NCBI RefSeq assembly: GCF_001238275.1
Contig: NZ_LGTB01000059.1
Location: forward strand, 1 to 49,126
From: Bradyrhizobium viridifuturi
Lineage (GTDB): Bacteria; Pseudomonadota; Alphaproteobacteria; Rhizobiales; Xanthobacteraceae
Reading direction: 5' to 3'
Length of the DNA stretch: 49,126 bases
The translations under genes and the position numbers were made by a program. Shown piece after piece: positions 37,002-45,497 of the stretch. The notes beneath the pieces are model-generated. The model was not told the DNA's origin. It did no database searches and was given only the letters and a program-made list of their open reading frames with translations. Position 1 is the first letter of the stretch. The number at the start of each line of letters is the position of its first letter.

Positions 37002-37781
37002 TCACGACGCCGCGCCGCCATAGATCCGATCGCGCAGGCGGCGCATGCCGGACAGCCAGCGTTCGCGGTTGGTGGCCTTGCGCTGCATGTATTCCTGCAC
37101 CTGCGGGTGCGAGAGGATCAGGAAACGCTCTTCGGCCATGGCCTCGATCACCATCCGCGCCACTTCGCCTGGCTGCAGCACGCCGTCGACGCGGGCCGCA
37201 CTCGGGCCGGGCGTCGTCATGCCTGTCTGCACTGACTGCGGACAGAGCACGGAGACGCGGATACCGCGATCGCCATACTGGATCGCCAGATGCTCCGCGA
37301 GCGCGACCGCGGCGTTCTTGGTCACGCCGTAGGGCATCGAGTTCAGCGACGCCAGCAGCCCCGCGGCCGATGCCGTGTTGAGCAGATAGCCGGAGCCGCG
37401 CGCGAGCATGCCGGGCACCAGCGCGCGCGCCGCGAACACGTGGCTCATCACATGCACCCGCCAGCTGACATCCCAGTCGGCATCGGACGCGGTTTCCTGC
37501 CCCTTGCGCGACAGCCCGGCATTGGAGAAGAACACGTCGACCGGGCCATACTTGTCCTCCGCGGCGGCGATCAGCGCCTTGACGTCTTCCTCGAGCCCGA
37601 CATCGGCCGTGACGGCGAGGCCGTCGATGTCGCCGGCGACGCTGGCGAGCCGGTCGCGCGAGGTCTTGAGATCGGCGACCACGACGCCGCGCGCGCCGGC
37701 CTCCGCATAGGCCCGCGCCACCGCTTCGCCGATCCCGCTCGCGCCGCCGGTGACGACACAGACCTTGTCCTTGACGTGCAT
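37002..37781 (-). CDS. SDR family NAD(P)-dependent oxidoreductase
   Basis: 259 residues, ATG at 37781 (MHVKDKVCVVTGGASGIGEAVARAYAEAG). Cofactor motif TGGASGIG, NAG in VFFSNAGLS, catalytic Ser in LLNTASAAGLL, Tyr/Lys in YGVTKNAAVALAEHLA and RVSVLCPQSVQTGM. It lies 39 bases downstream of a ketopantoate reductase-like gene on the same strand and may be cotranscribed with it. Substrate unknown; it resembles general alcohol or hydroxyacyl dehydrogenases. Confidence 0.9.
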   Translation of the reverse strand: MHVKDKVCVVTGGASGIGEAVARAYAEAGARGVVVADLKTSRDRLASVAGDIDGLAVTADVGLEEDVKALIAAAEDKYGPVDVFFSNAGLSRKGQETASDADWDVSWRVHVMSHVFAARALVPGMLARGSGYLLNTASAAGLLASLNSMPYGVTKNAAVALAEHLAIQYGDRGIRVSVLCPQSVQTGMTTPGPSAARVDGVLQPGEVARMVIEAMAEERFLILSHPQVQEYMQRKATNRERWLSGMRRLRDRIYGGAAS

Positions 37782-37820
37782 GGTTCGATGTCCCTGCTTG
37801 TTATCGTGAGATCCGGATTG

Positions 37821-38794
37821 TCAGCCCTGATACAGGCCCTTGTCACGCGCCTTCTGAATGGCGAGCGCGGCCATCAGATCGAGCATCGGTGTCGGAATGT
37901 CGGCCGCGCGGGCAAATGCCGCCGGTGCGCGCACCAGCACGTCGATCTCCATGGTGCGGCCGAGCTCGTAGTCTTGCAGGATCGACGGCTTGTGGTCCGG
38001 CGCGGGCCCTGAGCGCGTGACGCGCTTGACCTCGGGGATATAGCGTGTCGCCACCGCATTGGCCTCGTCGAGCAGGCGCGGGATCACGTCCTGCATGTCG
38101 GGATCGTCGCGGACGCCGCGTGCGGTCAGCCCGGTCAGCAGGCAGAGCACCGACATCGACATGTTGGTGAGCAGCTTCGACCAGATTGTTTCGCGGATCT
38201 CCTTGACCTCAGGCGATTCGATCGCGGCCTCGTGCAGCGCCGCGCGCAGCCGGGCGATGCGCTCGCTCCGGCGATCGTCGCATTCGCCGATCAGGAGTCG
38301 GTTGCGATCCGGCGACAGGTTCGCCACCACGCCGGGCGCGATCACCTCGTTGGAGGAGAAGATCACGCCGCCGATGATCCGCTCTTTCGGGATGGCGCCG
38401 CGCAGATGCCCGCCGGGATCGAGGAAGCCGAGGTCGGGAATCGCGGGATGCTGCGGCGGCAGGCCGAGACCGTACCACCAGGGAATGCCGTTCTGCGCGA
38501 ACACGATTGCCGTGTCCCGCTCAAGCAGCGGCAACAGTCCGGTTGCGAGCGTACTGACGCCGGTGGCCTTCAGCGTGCTGATGACGACGTCCTGCGGCCC
38601 CAGTTCGGCAGGATCGGCCGACGCCTTTACCTTGGCAGTGACGCTGCTGTCGCCGACCCTTAGCGTCAGCCCGTTGGCCCTGACCGCGTCGAGATGCGGC
38701 CCGCGCATCACGCAGGACACTTCGTGACCGGCGCGTGCCAGCCGGACCGCAAAGTGGCTGCCGACGCGCCCGCGCCGAAAATGCAAATGCGCAT
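37821..38794 (-). CDS. 2-dehydropantoate 2-reductase family protein (second copy), one frameshift
   Basis: Minus-strand ATG at 38794 gives MRICIFGAGA. The frame then breaks at 38765, where CC on the plus strand has become C. Restoring it gives MRICIFGAGAVGSHFAVRLARAGHEVSCVMRG, the expected NADP-binding start, and an open frame to 37821 (324 residues). Later marks: VVISTLKATGVSTLA, IVFAQNGIPWWYGLGL, IWSKLLTNMSMSVLCLLTG and LQDYELGRTMEID. It resembles ApbA/PanE proteins of the oxidoreductase type rather than the housekeeping PanE. Downstream SDR on the same strand. Confidence 0.88.
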
Positions 38795-38962
38795 CAGTGG
38801 AACTTGTCCTCGCAACGTGCCGCGTCAGTTTCCACAAGCGCAGGGCATCGCGCAACCCATCATGCACGTGGCGCGGCCACGCGCGCTCGAAAGTGATGGA
38901 TCAAGGCGACAGCTCTCGTCATAGTGCCGTGCAAGAGCAATGCCGAGCCAGGGAGAAACGTC

Positions 38963-39760
38963 ATGTCGGCCAGCCCAGTCCTGTGGAGCCTCGATGCGCG
39001 CGGGGTCGCGACCGTCACGCTGAACAGGCCCGAGGTCAACAATGCCTATGACGGCGCGCTGATTGCCGGCGTGCTGGCCGCGATCGACGACCTCTCGACC
39101 AAGCCGGTCCGCGTCGTCGTGCTCAAGGGCAACGGCAAGCATTTCCAGGCCGGCGCCGACCTGAAATGGATCAATGGCGTGCGGCCGAAATCGCCGGAGG
39201 AGAACGAAGCCGCGTCGCGCGCCACCTTCGAGGCGGTGCAGCGTCTCAACACGCTGCCGGTCCCGACCGTGGCGCTGGTGCAGGGCGGCTGCTTCGGCGG
39301 CGGCACCGGCGTGATCTCGGCCTGCGATATCGTGATCGCGGCCGACAACGCGTTGTTCTCGATCACCGAGGTGCGCTGGGGCCTCACCGCGGCGATCATC
39401 ATCCCGCAGCTCTGCGACGCCATCGGTGTCCGCCAGGTGCGGCGCTACGCGCTGACCGGCGAACGTTTCGGCGCCGAGGATGCCCGCCGCATCGGCCTCG
39501 TCCACGAGGTGGTGCCGCTTGCCGATCTCGAAAGCGCGGGCAGCAAGGTCGTGGAGCAATTGCTCGGCAATGCGCCGGAAGCACTGGCCGAGACCAAGAA
39601 GCTCGCGATGGAGAGTTCGTTCGGCGGGATGGGGGTCGACGATGCGGCCTACAAGCGCCTCGTCCATTTGCACTCGGCCAAGCGGCAGACCGCCGAGGCC
39701 GCCGAAGGGCTGGCGTCCTTTGCCGAGAAGCGCGCCGGACGATGGGGTGGCGCGGCCTAG
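38963..39760 (+). CDS. Enoyl-CoA hydratase family protein, methylglutaconyl-CoA hydratase-like
   Basis: 265 residues from the ATG at 38963 (gggaga eight bases before). Crotonase marks: VATVTLNRPEVNNAYDGALI, KHFQAGADLKWINGV (the GADL.W motif is common in methylglutaconyl-CoA hydratases of leucine and terpenoid breakdown), GGCFGGGTGVISACDIVIA and FSITEVRWGLTAAIIIPQL with the second catalytic-region Glu in TEVRWGL. No carboxylase genes of a leucine pathway are adjacent, so the assignment to that pathway is tentative. Confidence 0.87.
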   Translation: MSASPVLWSLDARGVATVTLNRPEVNNAYDGALIAGVLAAIDDLSTKPVRVVVLKGNGKHFQAGADLKWINGVRPKSPEENEAASRATFEAVQRLNTLPVPTVALVQGGCFGGGTGVISACDIVIAADNALFSITEVRWGLTAAIIIPQLCDAIGVRQVRRYALTGERFGAEDARRIGLVHEVVPLADLESAGSKVVEQLLGNAPEALAETKKLAMESSFGGMGVDDAAYKRLVHLHSAKRQTAEAAEGLASFAEKRAGRWGGAA

Positions 39761-39769
39761 GCGCGCCGC

Positions 39770-40033
39770 TCAACAGCCGTTGCAGATGCCGCGGATGCTG
39801 CGATAGACCTCTTCGTCGTCGCGCCGCATCTGCTGCAGCTGTTCGAATGTCTTCGCTTCGCTCGACTGCGTGACCGTCGGCGCAGGCTTGCGCTTGGCCG
39901 CCAGCTCCTGCTCCTGGCGATGGTAGCAGGCTTCGCGTTCCGCCTTGGGCTCGATGAAGCGGCAGGTCTCGATCGCCGCGGCTGGAGTCGCGATGATGAT
40001 GAGGCCAAGCGAGGCTGATAGCAGGAGTTTCAA
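39770..40033 (-). CDS. Small periplasmic protein of unknown function
   Basis: 87 residues from a TTG at 40033, chosen because aaagga stands eight bases before it and a signal peptide (LKLLLSASLGLIIIATPAAA) starts there; longer in-frame extensions are Arg-rich and unlikely. The mature part is charged: IETCRFIEPKAEREACYHRQEQELAAKRK, then TFEQLQQMRRDDEEVYRSIRGICNGC, with four cysteines that could form two disulfides. No known domain. It converges on the enoyl-CoA hydratase gene and lies 62 bases beyond the LysR stop on the same strand. Confidence 0.7.
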   Translation of the reverse strand: MKLLLSASLGLIIIATPAAAIETCRFIEPKAEREACYHRQEQELAAKRKPAPTVTQSSEAKTFEQLQQMRRDDEEVYRSIRGICNGC

Positions 40034-40095
40034 GCCGGCGATCCTTTCACGTCCTTGTCTCAGGTCGGCGTGCGCGGGGCAAGGCTGCCGTCGCA

Positions 40096-40980
40096 TCACA
40101 GCGATTGCGACAGTGACTTCTTCAATGTCTTCAGCAGCGCCTGTACCGCGGCGGCGTCGACGCGGCGTTCGGGAACCGCGGCCTTGACCCACAGTTCGGG
40201 AATCGGAAACTCGGTGAGGATCGGCTGCAGCGTGCCCGCGCGCAGCGCGTCAGCGACCAGATAATGCGACAGCAGCGCGATGCCGTTGCCGGCAATAGCG
40301 CTTTGCGTCAGCACGCGGCCCTCGTTCGAAGAGAGGATCGGGCGGACCTGGATGTTGATGCGGCCGCGCGGTCCCTCGAACGGCCATTCCGGCCCGGTGG
40401 GCAGAAAGCTGAGGCAGCGATGATCGACCAGATCGCGCGGATGCTTCGGCGTGCCGTGCTTCTTCAGATACGCCGGCGCGGCGCATACCAGCCGCGGCAG
40501 CCGGCATAGCGGCTCGTCGACCACGCCGCCGAAGGAATGCGGGAAGGCGCCGATTGCGATGTCGAAGCCTTCGGTCACCGGATCGACGGGGCGGTCGATC
40601 ATCACGATCTCGAGCTTCACGCTGCTGTTCTGCTTCTGGAACACCGTGAAGGCATCGGTGAGCCGCGCCACAGTCAGCGAGGTCGGCGCCTTGATGCGCA
40701 GGTGATCGGTGAGATCGCGCTGCTTCTCGCCCATCCGCGACAGGAGATCGCCGACATCGGCAACGACGCCGCGGGCGCGATGCACATATTGCTGCCCGGC
40801 CTCGGTCAGCCGCAACTGGCGGGTCGAGCGGTGGAACAGCGCGGTGCCGATCCGCTCCTCGAGCTGGGTGACGCGCTTGGCGATGACCGATGTCGCGACC
40901 TTGAGCTTGCGCGCCGCGGCGGAGAAGCCGCCGGCATCCGCGGTGGCGAGGAAGGCTTCGAGATTGACCAGCGTATCCAT
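40096..40980 (-). CDS. LysR family transcriptional regulator
   Basis: 294 residues, ATG at 40980. N-terminal winged helix: MDTLVNLEAFLATADAGGFSAAARKLKVATSVIAKRVTQLEERIGTALFHRSTRQLRLTEAG, then the two-lobed effector domain (IKAPTSLTVARLTDAF, DIAIGAFPHSFGGVVDEPLCRLPRLVCAAPAYLKKHG, GNGIALLSHYLVADALRAG). It is divergent from the FAD oxidoreductase gene, the usual layout for a LysR regulator and its target, so it probably controls that gene and perhaps the ABC transporter behind it. Confidence 0.93.
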   Translation of the reverse strand: MDTLVNLEAFLATADAGGFSAAARKLKVATSVIAKRVTQLEERIGTALFHRSTRQLRLTEAGQQYVHRARGVVADVGDLLSRMGEKQRDLTDHLRIKAPTSLTVARLTDAFTVFQKQNSSVKLEIVMIDRPVDPVTEGFDIAIGAFPHSFGGVVDEPLCRLPRLVCAAPAYLKKHGTPKHPRDLVDHRCLSFLPTGPEWPFEGPRGRINIQVRPILSSNEGRVLTQSAIAGNGIALLSHYLVADALRAGTLQPILTEFPIPELWVKAAVPERRVDAAAVQALLKTLKKSLSQSL

Positions 40981-41005
40981 TTGCGCTTCTCGGCGGTTTT
41001 CACGA

Positions 41006-41050
41006 TTCGCGAAAGCTGATTACATAATTTGGTGGATTGTACTGCAATCC
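41006..41050. promoter_or_regulatory. Candidate LysR-type regulatory region
   Basis: In the 114-base gap between the divergent LysR and FAD oxidoreductase genes there is a palindrome TTCGCGAA (41006-41013) and an inverted repeat GGATTG-5-CAATCC (41034-41050), whose core attg.....caat is the dyad shape LysR regulators favour. Binding is inferred from position only. Confidence 0.4.
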
Positions 41051-41094
41051 GCATCAATTCATAGTCGGCCCAATCAAACTTGTTCAGGGCGGAA

Positions 41095-42459
41095 ATGATG
41101 CGAGCGAGCACGATCGAAGAACCTGCGCGGCAGGTCCCGGTCTATGGCGAATATGACGTGGTGGTGCTCGGCGGCGGACCGGCCGGCATCGCGGCCGCGG
41201 TCGGCGCGGCACGCGCCGGGCGGCGAACGCTCTTGATCGAGCGTTACGGATTTCTCGGCGGCATGGGCACCGCGGCCGGCGTGACCAACTTCTGCGGGCT
41301 GCACGCCAACATCTTCGGCGAGGTGCGCCGGGTCGTGCAGGGCATTGCCTCCGACCTCTTGGCGCGGATCGACCGGCTCGGCGGGCTGAACGCGCCGCAT
41401 CTGATCCTCGGCAAGATCCTCGCGCAGGCTTACGACAGCGCGGCCTACAAGATCGCGGCGGACGACCTGCTGGCGCATCACAAGATCGATATCCTGTTCC
41501 ACGCGCTCGGTGCCGGCGTCGTGATGGACGGCGCGCACATTCGTGCGCTGATGGTGGAAACCAAGGCCGGCCGTCAGGCGGTGCGCGGTGGCATCTTCAT
41601 CGATTGCTCCGGCGACGGCGATCTCGCGGTTTGGGCCGGTGCGCCCTACGAGGTCGGCGACAACCAGGGCGGCATGCTCTACCCCTCGATGATGTTCCGC
41701 CTCAACGGCATCGATCCGGCGAAGGCGGGCGATGCGTGGCGGACGATTCCGGAACGGATGGCGCAGGCCGAGGCCGCCGGCACCCACAAATTCCCGCGCA
41801 AATCCGCGATCGTAAGGCCGCAGAAATCGCAGATCGAATGGCGGGTGAATTTCACCCAGGTGACGCGAAGCGACGGCGGCGCCATTTCCGGGATTGATCC
41901 CGACGACATGACGCGCGGCGAGATCGAGGGGCGACGTCAGGCGGTCGAAGCGTTCAAGTTCCTGCGCACGGTGCCGGGCTTCGAGAACTCCTACATCGTC
42001 GATCTGCCGCCGCAGCTCGGCATCCGCGAGACGCGGCGCGTGATCGGCGGCTACATGCTATCAGGCGAGGACGTGCTGGGCTGCGCCTCATTCGAGGATT
42101 CGATCGGCGTCAATGGTTGGCCGATGGAAAAGCACGTGCCGGGCGATGTGACCTTCGAGTTTCCGCCGATCCCGGAAAGCCGCGGCTACAACGAATTGCC
42201 GTACCGCATGCTGGTGCCCGACGGCGTCGACAATCTGCTGGTCGCCGGGCGCTGCGCTTCGATGACCCATGAAGGGCAATCGGCGGCGCGCGTCTCCGGT
42301 GCCTGTTTTGTGATGGGCGAGGCGGCGGGAACCGCGGCAGCGCTCGCACTTTCGGGTAATACGATTCCGCGCGACATTTCCGTCGAAAAGTTGCAACAAC
42401 AGCTTGGCAGACAGGGCGCGTTCATCGGCCGCGATCAGGCCGTGCCTGAAGGAATCTAG
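41095..42459 (+). CDS. FAD-dependent oxidoreductase
   Basis: 454 residues from the ATG at 41095 (a second ATG follows at once; ggcgga precedes). Dinucleotide-binding motif VVVLGGGPAGIAAAVGAARAGRRTLLIERYGFLGGMGTAAGVTNFCGLHAN, then IFIDCSGDGDLAVWAGAPYEVGD and the closing FAD motif DNLLVAGRCASMTHEGQSAARVSGACFVMGEAAGTAAALAL. This is the FAD_oxidored (PF12831) type of dehydrogenase, whose substrates vary. The ABC transporter genes 108 bases downstream suggest the substrate may be what the transporter imports. Confidence 0.88.
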   Translation: MMRASTIEEPARQVPVYGEYDVVVLGGGPAGIAAAVGAARAGRRTLLIERYGFLGGMGTAAGVTNFCGLHANIFGEVRRVVQGIASDLLARIDRLGGLNAPHLILGKILAQAYDSAAYKIAADDLLAHHKIDILFHALGAGVVMDGAHIRALMVETKAGRQAVRGGIFIDCSGDGDLAVWAGAPYEVGDNQGGMLYPSMMFRLNGIDPAKAGDAWRTIPERMAQAEAAGTHKFPRKSAIVRPQKSQIEWRVNFTQVTRSDGGAISGIDPDDMTRGEIEGRRQAVEAFKFLRTVPGFENSYIVDLPPQLGIRETRRVIGGYMLSGEDVLGCASFEDSIGVNGWPMEKHVPGDVTFEFPPIPESRGYNELPYRMLVPDGVDNLLVAGRCASMTHEGQSAARVSGACFVMGEAAGTAAALALSGNTIPRDISVEKLQQQLGRQGAFIGRDQAVPEGI

Positions 42460-42549
42460 AGCGTTTTCAAGCGAAGTGGATCCCGGTTCGCGTGAAGAAA
42501 ACGCGTCAAAACAGGAATCGAGAGCCGTTCCGATTTGATCGGAACGGGC
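42458..42549. repeat. Dispersed intergenic repeat, 'agagcgttttcaagcgaagtgga' type
   Basis: Starts inside the stop codon of the FAD oxidoreductase and ends just before the next ribosome site. Contains the hairpin ccgttccgat-ttg-atcggaacgg (42525-42547). This element type is known to me as common between genes in Bradyrhizobium and relatives. Confidence 0.75.
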
Positions 42550-42566
42550 TCCAAGTGGAGACGGCA

Positions 42567-43571
42567 ATGAAGGGTTGGGCGCGGCTCGCACTCGCGGGTC
42601 TGCTGATATGGGCCGCGAGCGGCATCGCGCGGGCCGATGATCTCCTGAAGGCGAAGATCGGCGTGCTGCGGCTGTCGTCCTCGGCGCCGGTGTTCATCGC
42701 GCAGGACAAGGGCTATTTCCGCGACGCCGGCCTCGATGTCGAGCTCAAGTTCTTCGACGCGGCACAGCCGATCGCGGTGGCGACCGCGTCAGGCGATGTC
42801 GATTTCGGCATCACCGCCGTCACCGCTGGTCTCTACAATCTCGCCGGCAAGGGCACGCTGAAGGTGATCGGCGGCATGAGCCGCGAGAAGGCCGGCTATC
42901 CCCTGATCGGCTATTTCGCCAGCAACAACGCCTATGCCGCCGGCCTCAAGACGCCGAAGGATCTGGCCGGCAAGCGCGTCGCGGTGACCCAGGTCGGCTC
43001 CAGCTTCCATTATTCGCTCGGCCTGCTCGCCGACAAATACGGCTTCAAGCTCTCGGACGTGAAGATCGTTCCGCTGCAGTCGCTTTCGAATGCGGCTGCG
43101 GCGCTGAAGGGCGAAACCGTCGATGCCGCGCTGCTGCCGGTCTCGACCGCGCGGACGCTGATGGATTCCAACGGCGCGAAGTTTCTGGGCTGGGTCGGCG
43201 ACGAGACGCCGTGGCAGCTGGGCGCCATCTTCGCGTCGCCGAAGACGCTGACCAACCCGCAATTGGTGAAGCGGCTGCTCACCGCGCTCACCCGCGCCGA
43301 CCACGAGTATCACGACGTGATCCTGACCGCGATCAAGGACGGCGTGGCGCCGATCAACGACAAGACCAAGCCGCTACTCGAGATCATTGCCAAATACACC
43401 AACCTGCCGGTCGCGCAGGTGGTCGGCAATTGCGCCTATATCGATCCGGACGGCAAGCTCGACGTGAAGAACCTCGACAACCAGATCAAATGGCTGCAGG
43501 AGCAGGGTTTTGTCGACAAGGGTTTTGATGCGGATGCAATTGTCGCCAAGGATTATGTGAAGGCGGATTGA
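42567..43571 (+). CDS. ABC transporter substrate-binding protein (NrtA/SsuA/TauA-like)
   Basis: 334 residues; the ATG at 42567 has ggaga ahead of it, and an upstream in-frame start would read through a repeat element. Signal peptide MKGWARLALAGLLIWAASGIARA. The fold is the nitrate/sulfonate/taurine binding type: KIGVLRLSSSAPVFIAQDKGYFRDAGLDVELKFFDAAQPIAVATASGDVDFGITAVTAGLYNLAG, KTPKDLAGKRVAVTQVGSSFHY, and ALKGETVDAALLPVS. Ligand unknown; likely a small organic anion. The ATPase and permease follow, after a repeat element. Confidence 0.9.
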   Translation: MKGWARLALAGLLIWAASGIARADDLLKAKIGVLRLSSSAPVFIAQDKGYFRDAGLDVELKFFDAAQPIAVATASGDVDFGITAVTAGLYNLAGKGTLKVIGGMSREKAGYPLIGYFASNNAYAAGLKTPKDLAGKRVAVTQVGSSFHYSLGLLADKYGFKLSDVKIVPLQSLSNAAAALKGETVDAALLPVSTARTLMDSNGAKFLGWVGDETPWQLGAIFASPKTLTNPQLVKRLLTALTRADHEYHDVILTAIKDGVAPINDKTKPLLEIIAKYTNLPVAQVVGNCAYIDPDGKLDVKNLDNQIKWLQEQGFVDKGFDADAIVAKDYVKAD

Positions 43572-43600
43572 TGATGCAGCGCCACGCGCACCACGCTATC

Positions 43601-43716
43601 CCCGTCATCCTGAGGAGCCGCGCAGCGGCGTCTCGAAGGGTCGACGGCCCGGATGCAGCAGCTCGGCCGTTCACCCTTCGAGACGCGCGCGACTGCGCGC
43701 TCCTCAGGATGACGGG
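43601..43716. repeat. Palindromic repeat, 'cccgtcatcctgaggagc' type, inside an operon
   Basis: Outer arms cccgtcatcctgaggagc (43601-43618) and gctcctcaggatgacggg (43699-43716), inner arms tctcgaaggg (43631-43640) and cccttcgaga (43674-43683). It sits between the binding-protein stop and the ATPase start of one ABC transporter and may lower expression of the distal genes relative to the binding protein. Confidence 0.85.
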
Positions 43717-43739
43717 ACTGGAAGCGGGGTCGCGGTGAG

Positions 43740-44513
43740 ATGGACCTGATCGCCGACCATATCAGCCATCGCTTCGGCGCGCTCGACGTGCTCGACGATG
43801 TCTCCTTCCAAGTCGCCGCCGGCGAGATCGTCGCGATCGTCGGTCCGTCCGGTTGCGGCAAGAGCACGCTGCTGTCCATTCTCGGCGGCCTGCTGCGGCC
43901 GAGCAAGGGTGCTGCCGAGCTGCGCGGCGCGCCGCCGGCCGGCAGCCTCAATCCGTTGACCTTCGTGTTCCAGGATTTTGCGTTGCTGCCATGGAATACG
44001 GTCGAGGAGAACGTCGCGTTTCCGCTGCTGCATACAGGCTTGAGCGTCGGCGAGCGCCGCGCCGTGATCGACGACGCGCTACGCCGCACCGGGCTGTCGG
44101 ATTTTCGCGCTGCCTATCCGAAGCAGCTGTCCGGCGGCATGCGCCAGCGCGTCGGCATTGCGCGTGCGCTGGCGGTTCGTCCGGCGATCCTGCTGATGGA
44201 CGAGCCGCTGTCGGCGCTGGATTCGCAGACCCGCGAGCTGCTGATGGAGGATTTCGTGCGCCTGCTCGCCGACGGCGCGATGGGCGCGGTCTATGTCACG
44301 CATAACCTCGAGGAAGCGGTGCGGCTTGCCGACCGTGTCGTGGTGCTGTCGCGTCGCCCCGGCCGCATCCGGGAGATCGTGACCATCCCGATGACGCGCG
44401 CCGAGCGCGGCACGGCGGACGCGCGCGGACGGATGGCCGCATTGCAGGGCGAGTTGTGGTCGCTGATCCGCACAGAGGCGATCGATGCCGAGCGCGAGGT
44501 CCAGCATGCTTGA
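43740..44513 (+). CDS. ABC transporter ATP-binding protein (NrtD/SsuB/TauB-like)
   Basis: 257 residues from the ATG at 43740. Walker A GPSGCGKST (35-43), Q-loop in FVFQDFALLPWNTVEENV, ABC signature LSGGMRQRVGIARALAVRP, Walker B ILLMDEPLSALD and H-loop in YVTHNLEEAVRLADRV. This is a single-domain importer ATPase of the nitrate/sulfonate/taurine class. It overlaps the permease gene by eight bases, so the two are translationally coupled. Confidence 0.93.
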   Translation: MDLIADHISHRFGALDVLDDVSFQVAAGEIVAIVGPSGCGKSTLLSILGGLLRPSKGAAELRGAPPAGSLNPLTFVFQDFALLPWNTVEENVAFPLLHTGLSVGERRAVIDDALRRTGLSDFRAAYPKQLSGGMRQRVGIARALAVRPAILLMDEPLSALDSQTRELLMEDFVRLLADGAMGAVYVTHNLEEAVRLADRVVVLSRRPGRIREIVTIPMTRAERGTADARGRMAALQGELWSLIRTEAIDAEREVQHA

Positions 44514-45333
44514 CCGCTCCCCGCAGGAGGCGAAGGACCGATCGGCGGAAGCGACGCGGCCGGTCGCATTTCGCGGCGCCGGCTTCACGCCCGGCGGCAG
44601 CCGCTCTGCCGGCTGGATCGCGCTCGCGCTGGTCATCGCGGTCTGGCAGCTTGCCGGCAGTGCCGGCTGGGTCAATCCGCTGTTCCTGCCGGCGCCGTCG
44701 GCGATCGCGGTCGCGATCACCAAGCTCGCGATGTCGGGCGCGCTATGGCAGCACCTCTCCTGGTCGATCATGCGGATCGGCACCGGTTGGATCATCGGCA
44801 CCGCCGCCGGCGTCATCGTCGGCTTCGCGATCGGGCTGTCGACCATGGCGCGCGGCGTCGGCATCACCTTCATCTCGGCGCTGTTCCCGATCCCGAAGAT
44901 CGCGCTGCTGCCGCTCTTGATCCTCTGGCTCGGGATCGGTGAGGAGCCGAAGATCGCGACCATTGCGCTCGGCGTATTCTTCTCGACCGCGATCTCGGTC
45001 TATAGCGGCGTCGACGCGGTGCCGCGCAATCTGATCCGGATGGCACAGAGCTTCAACGTTCCTTTCCACGCCATCGTACGCCGCGTGATCTGGCCGGGCG
45101 CGTTGCCCTCGATCCTCGCCGGCTTCCGCATCACCGCATCCGTTGCGCTGTTGCTCGTCGTCAGCGCCGAGATGATCGGCGCGCAATACGGCATCGGCGC
45201 CTTCGTGCTGCAGGCCGGCAATCTGATGCAGACCGACCAGCTGCTCGCCGGCGTCGTGATCCTGTCGCTGTTCGGGCTTGCGGTCGGCAAGCTGATCAAC
45301 TTGCTGGAAACGCGGCTGCTGCACTGGCGGTAG
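44506..45333 (+). CDS. ABC transporter permease (NrtB/SsuC/TauC-like)
   Basis: 275 residues; the ATG at 44506 lies within the ATPase gene end (gaggt upstream). After a basic N-terminus it has about six membrane helices; the ATPase-contacting loop is QSFNVPFHAIVRRVIWPGALPSILAGFRITASVALLLVVSAEMIGAQYGIGAFV, with the EAA-type motif. It also has WLGIGEEPKIATIALGVFFSTAISVYSGVDAVPRNLIRMA. It completes the importer with the two preceding genes. Confidence 0.92.
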   Translation: MLDRSPQEAKDRSAEATRPVAFRGAGFTPGGSRSAGWIALALVIAVWQLAGSAGWVNPLFLPAPSAIAVAITKLAMSGALWQHLSWSIMRIGTGWIIGTAAGVIVGFAIGLSTMARGVGITFISALFPIPKIALLPLLILWLGIGEEPKIATIALGVFFSTAISVYSGVDAVPRNLIRMAQSFNVPFHAIVRRVIWPGALPSILAGFRITASVALLLVVSAEMIGAQYGIGAFVLQAGNLMQTDQLLAGVVILSLFGLAVGKLINLLETRLLHWR

Positions 45334-45357
45334 GGAGCGTCAGCCGCAATTGCAAAT

Positions 45358-45478
45358 GTCGTCCCTGCGAAAGCAGGGACCCATAACCACAGGGCCTAGT
45401 TGTTAGAACACGCTGGGGCCTCAGCAACTCCAACAACGAGACCCTGTGGTTATGGATCCCGGCTTTCGCCGGGACGAC
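45358..45478. repeat. Palindromic repeat, 'gtcgtccc.gcgaaagc' family, copy 3
   Basis: Begins gtcgtccctgcgaaagcagg with cccataaccacagg and ends with its mirror, ccctgtggttatggatcccg to gggacgac. The inner pair ccataaccacaggg/ccctgtggttatgg is perfectly complementary. It separates the convergent permease and gentisate dioxygenase genes. Confidence 0.9.
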
Positions 45479-45497
45479 AGCGAGTACACGTTTCCGG

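Noticed and set aside
40034..40192. N-terminal extension of the small periplasmic protein
   Set aside because: It is Arg-rich and precedes a clean signal peptide that begins at a TTG with an ideal aaagga site.
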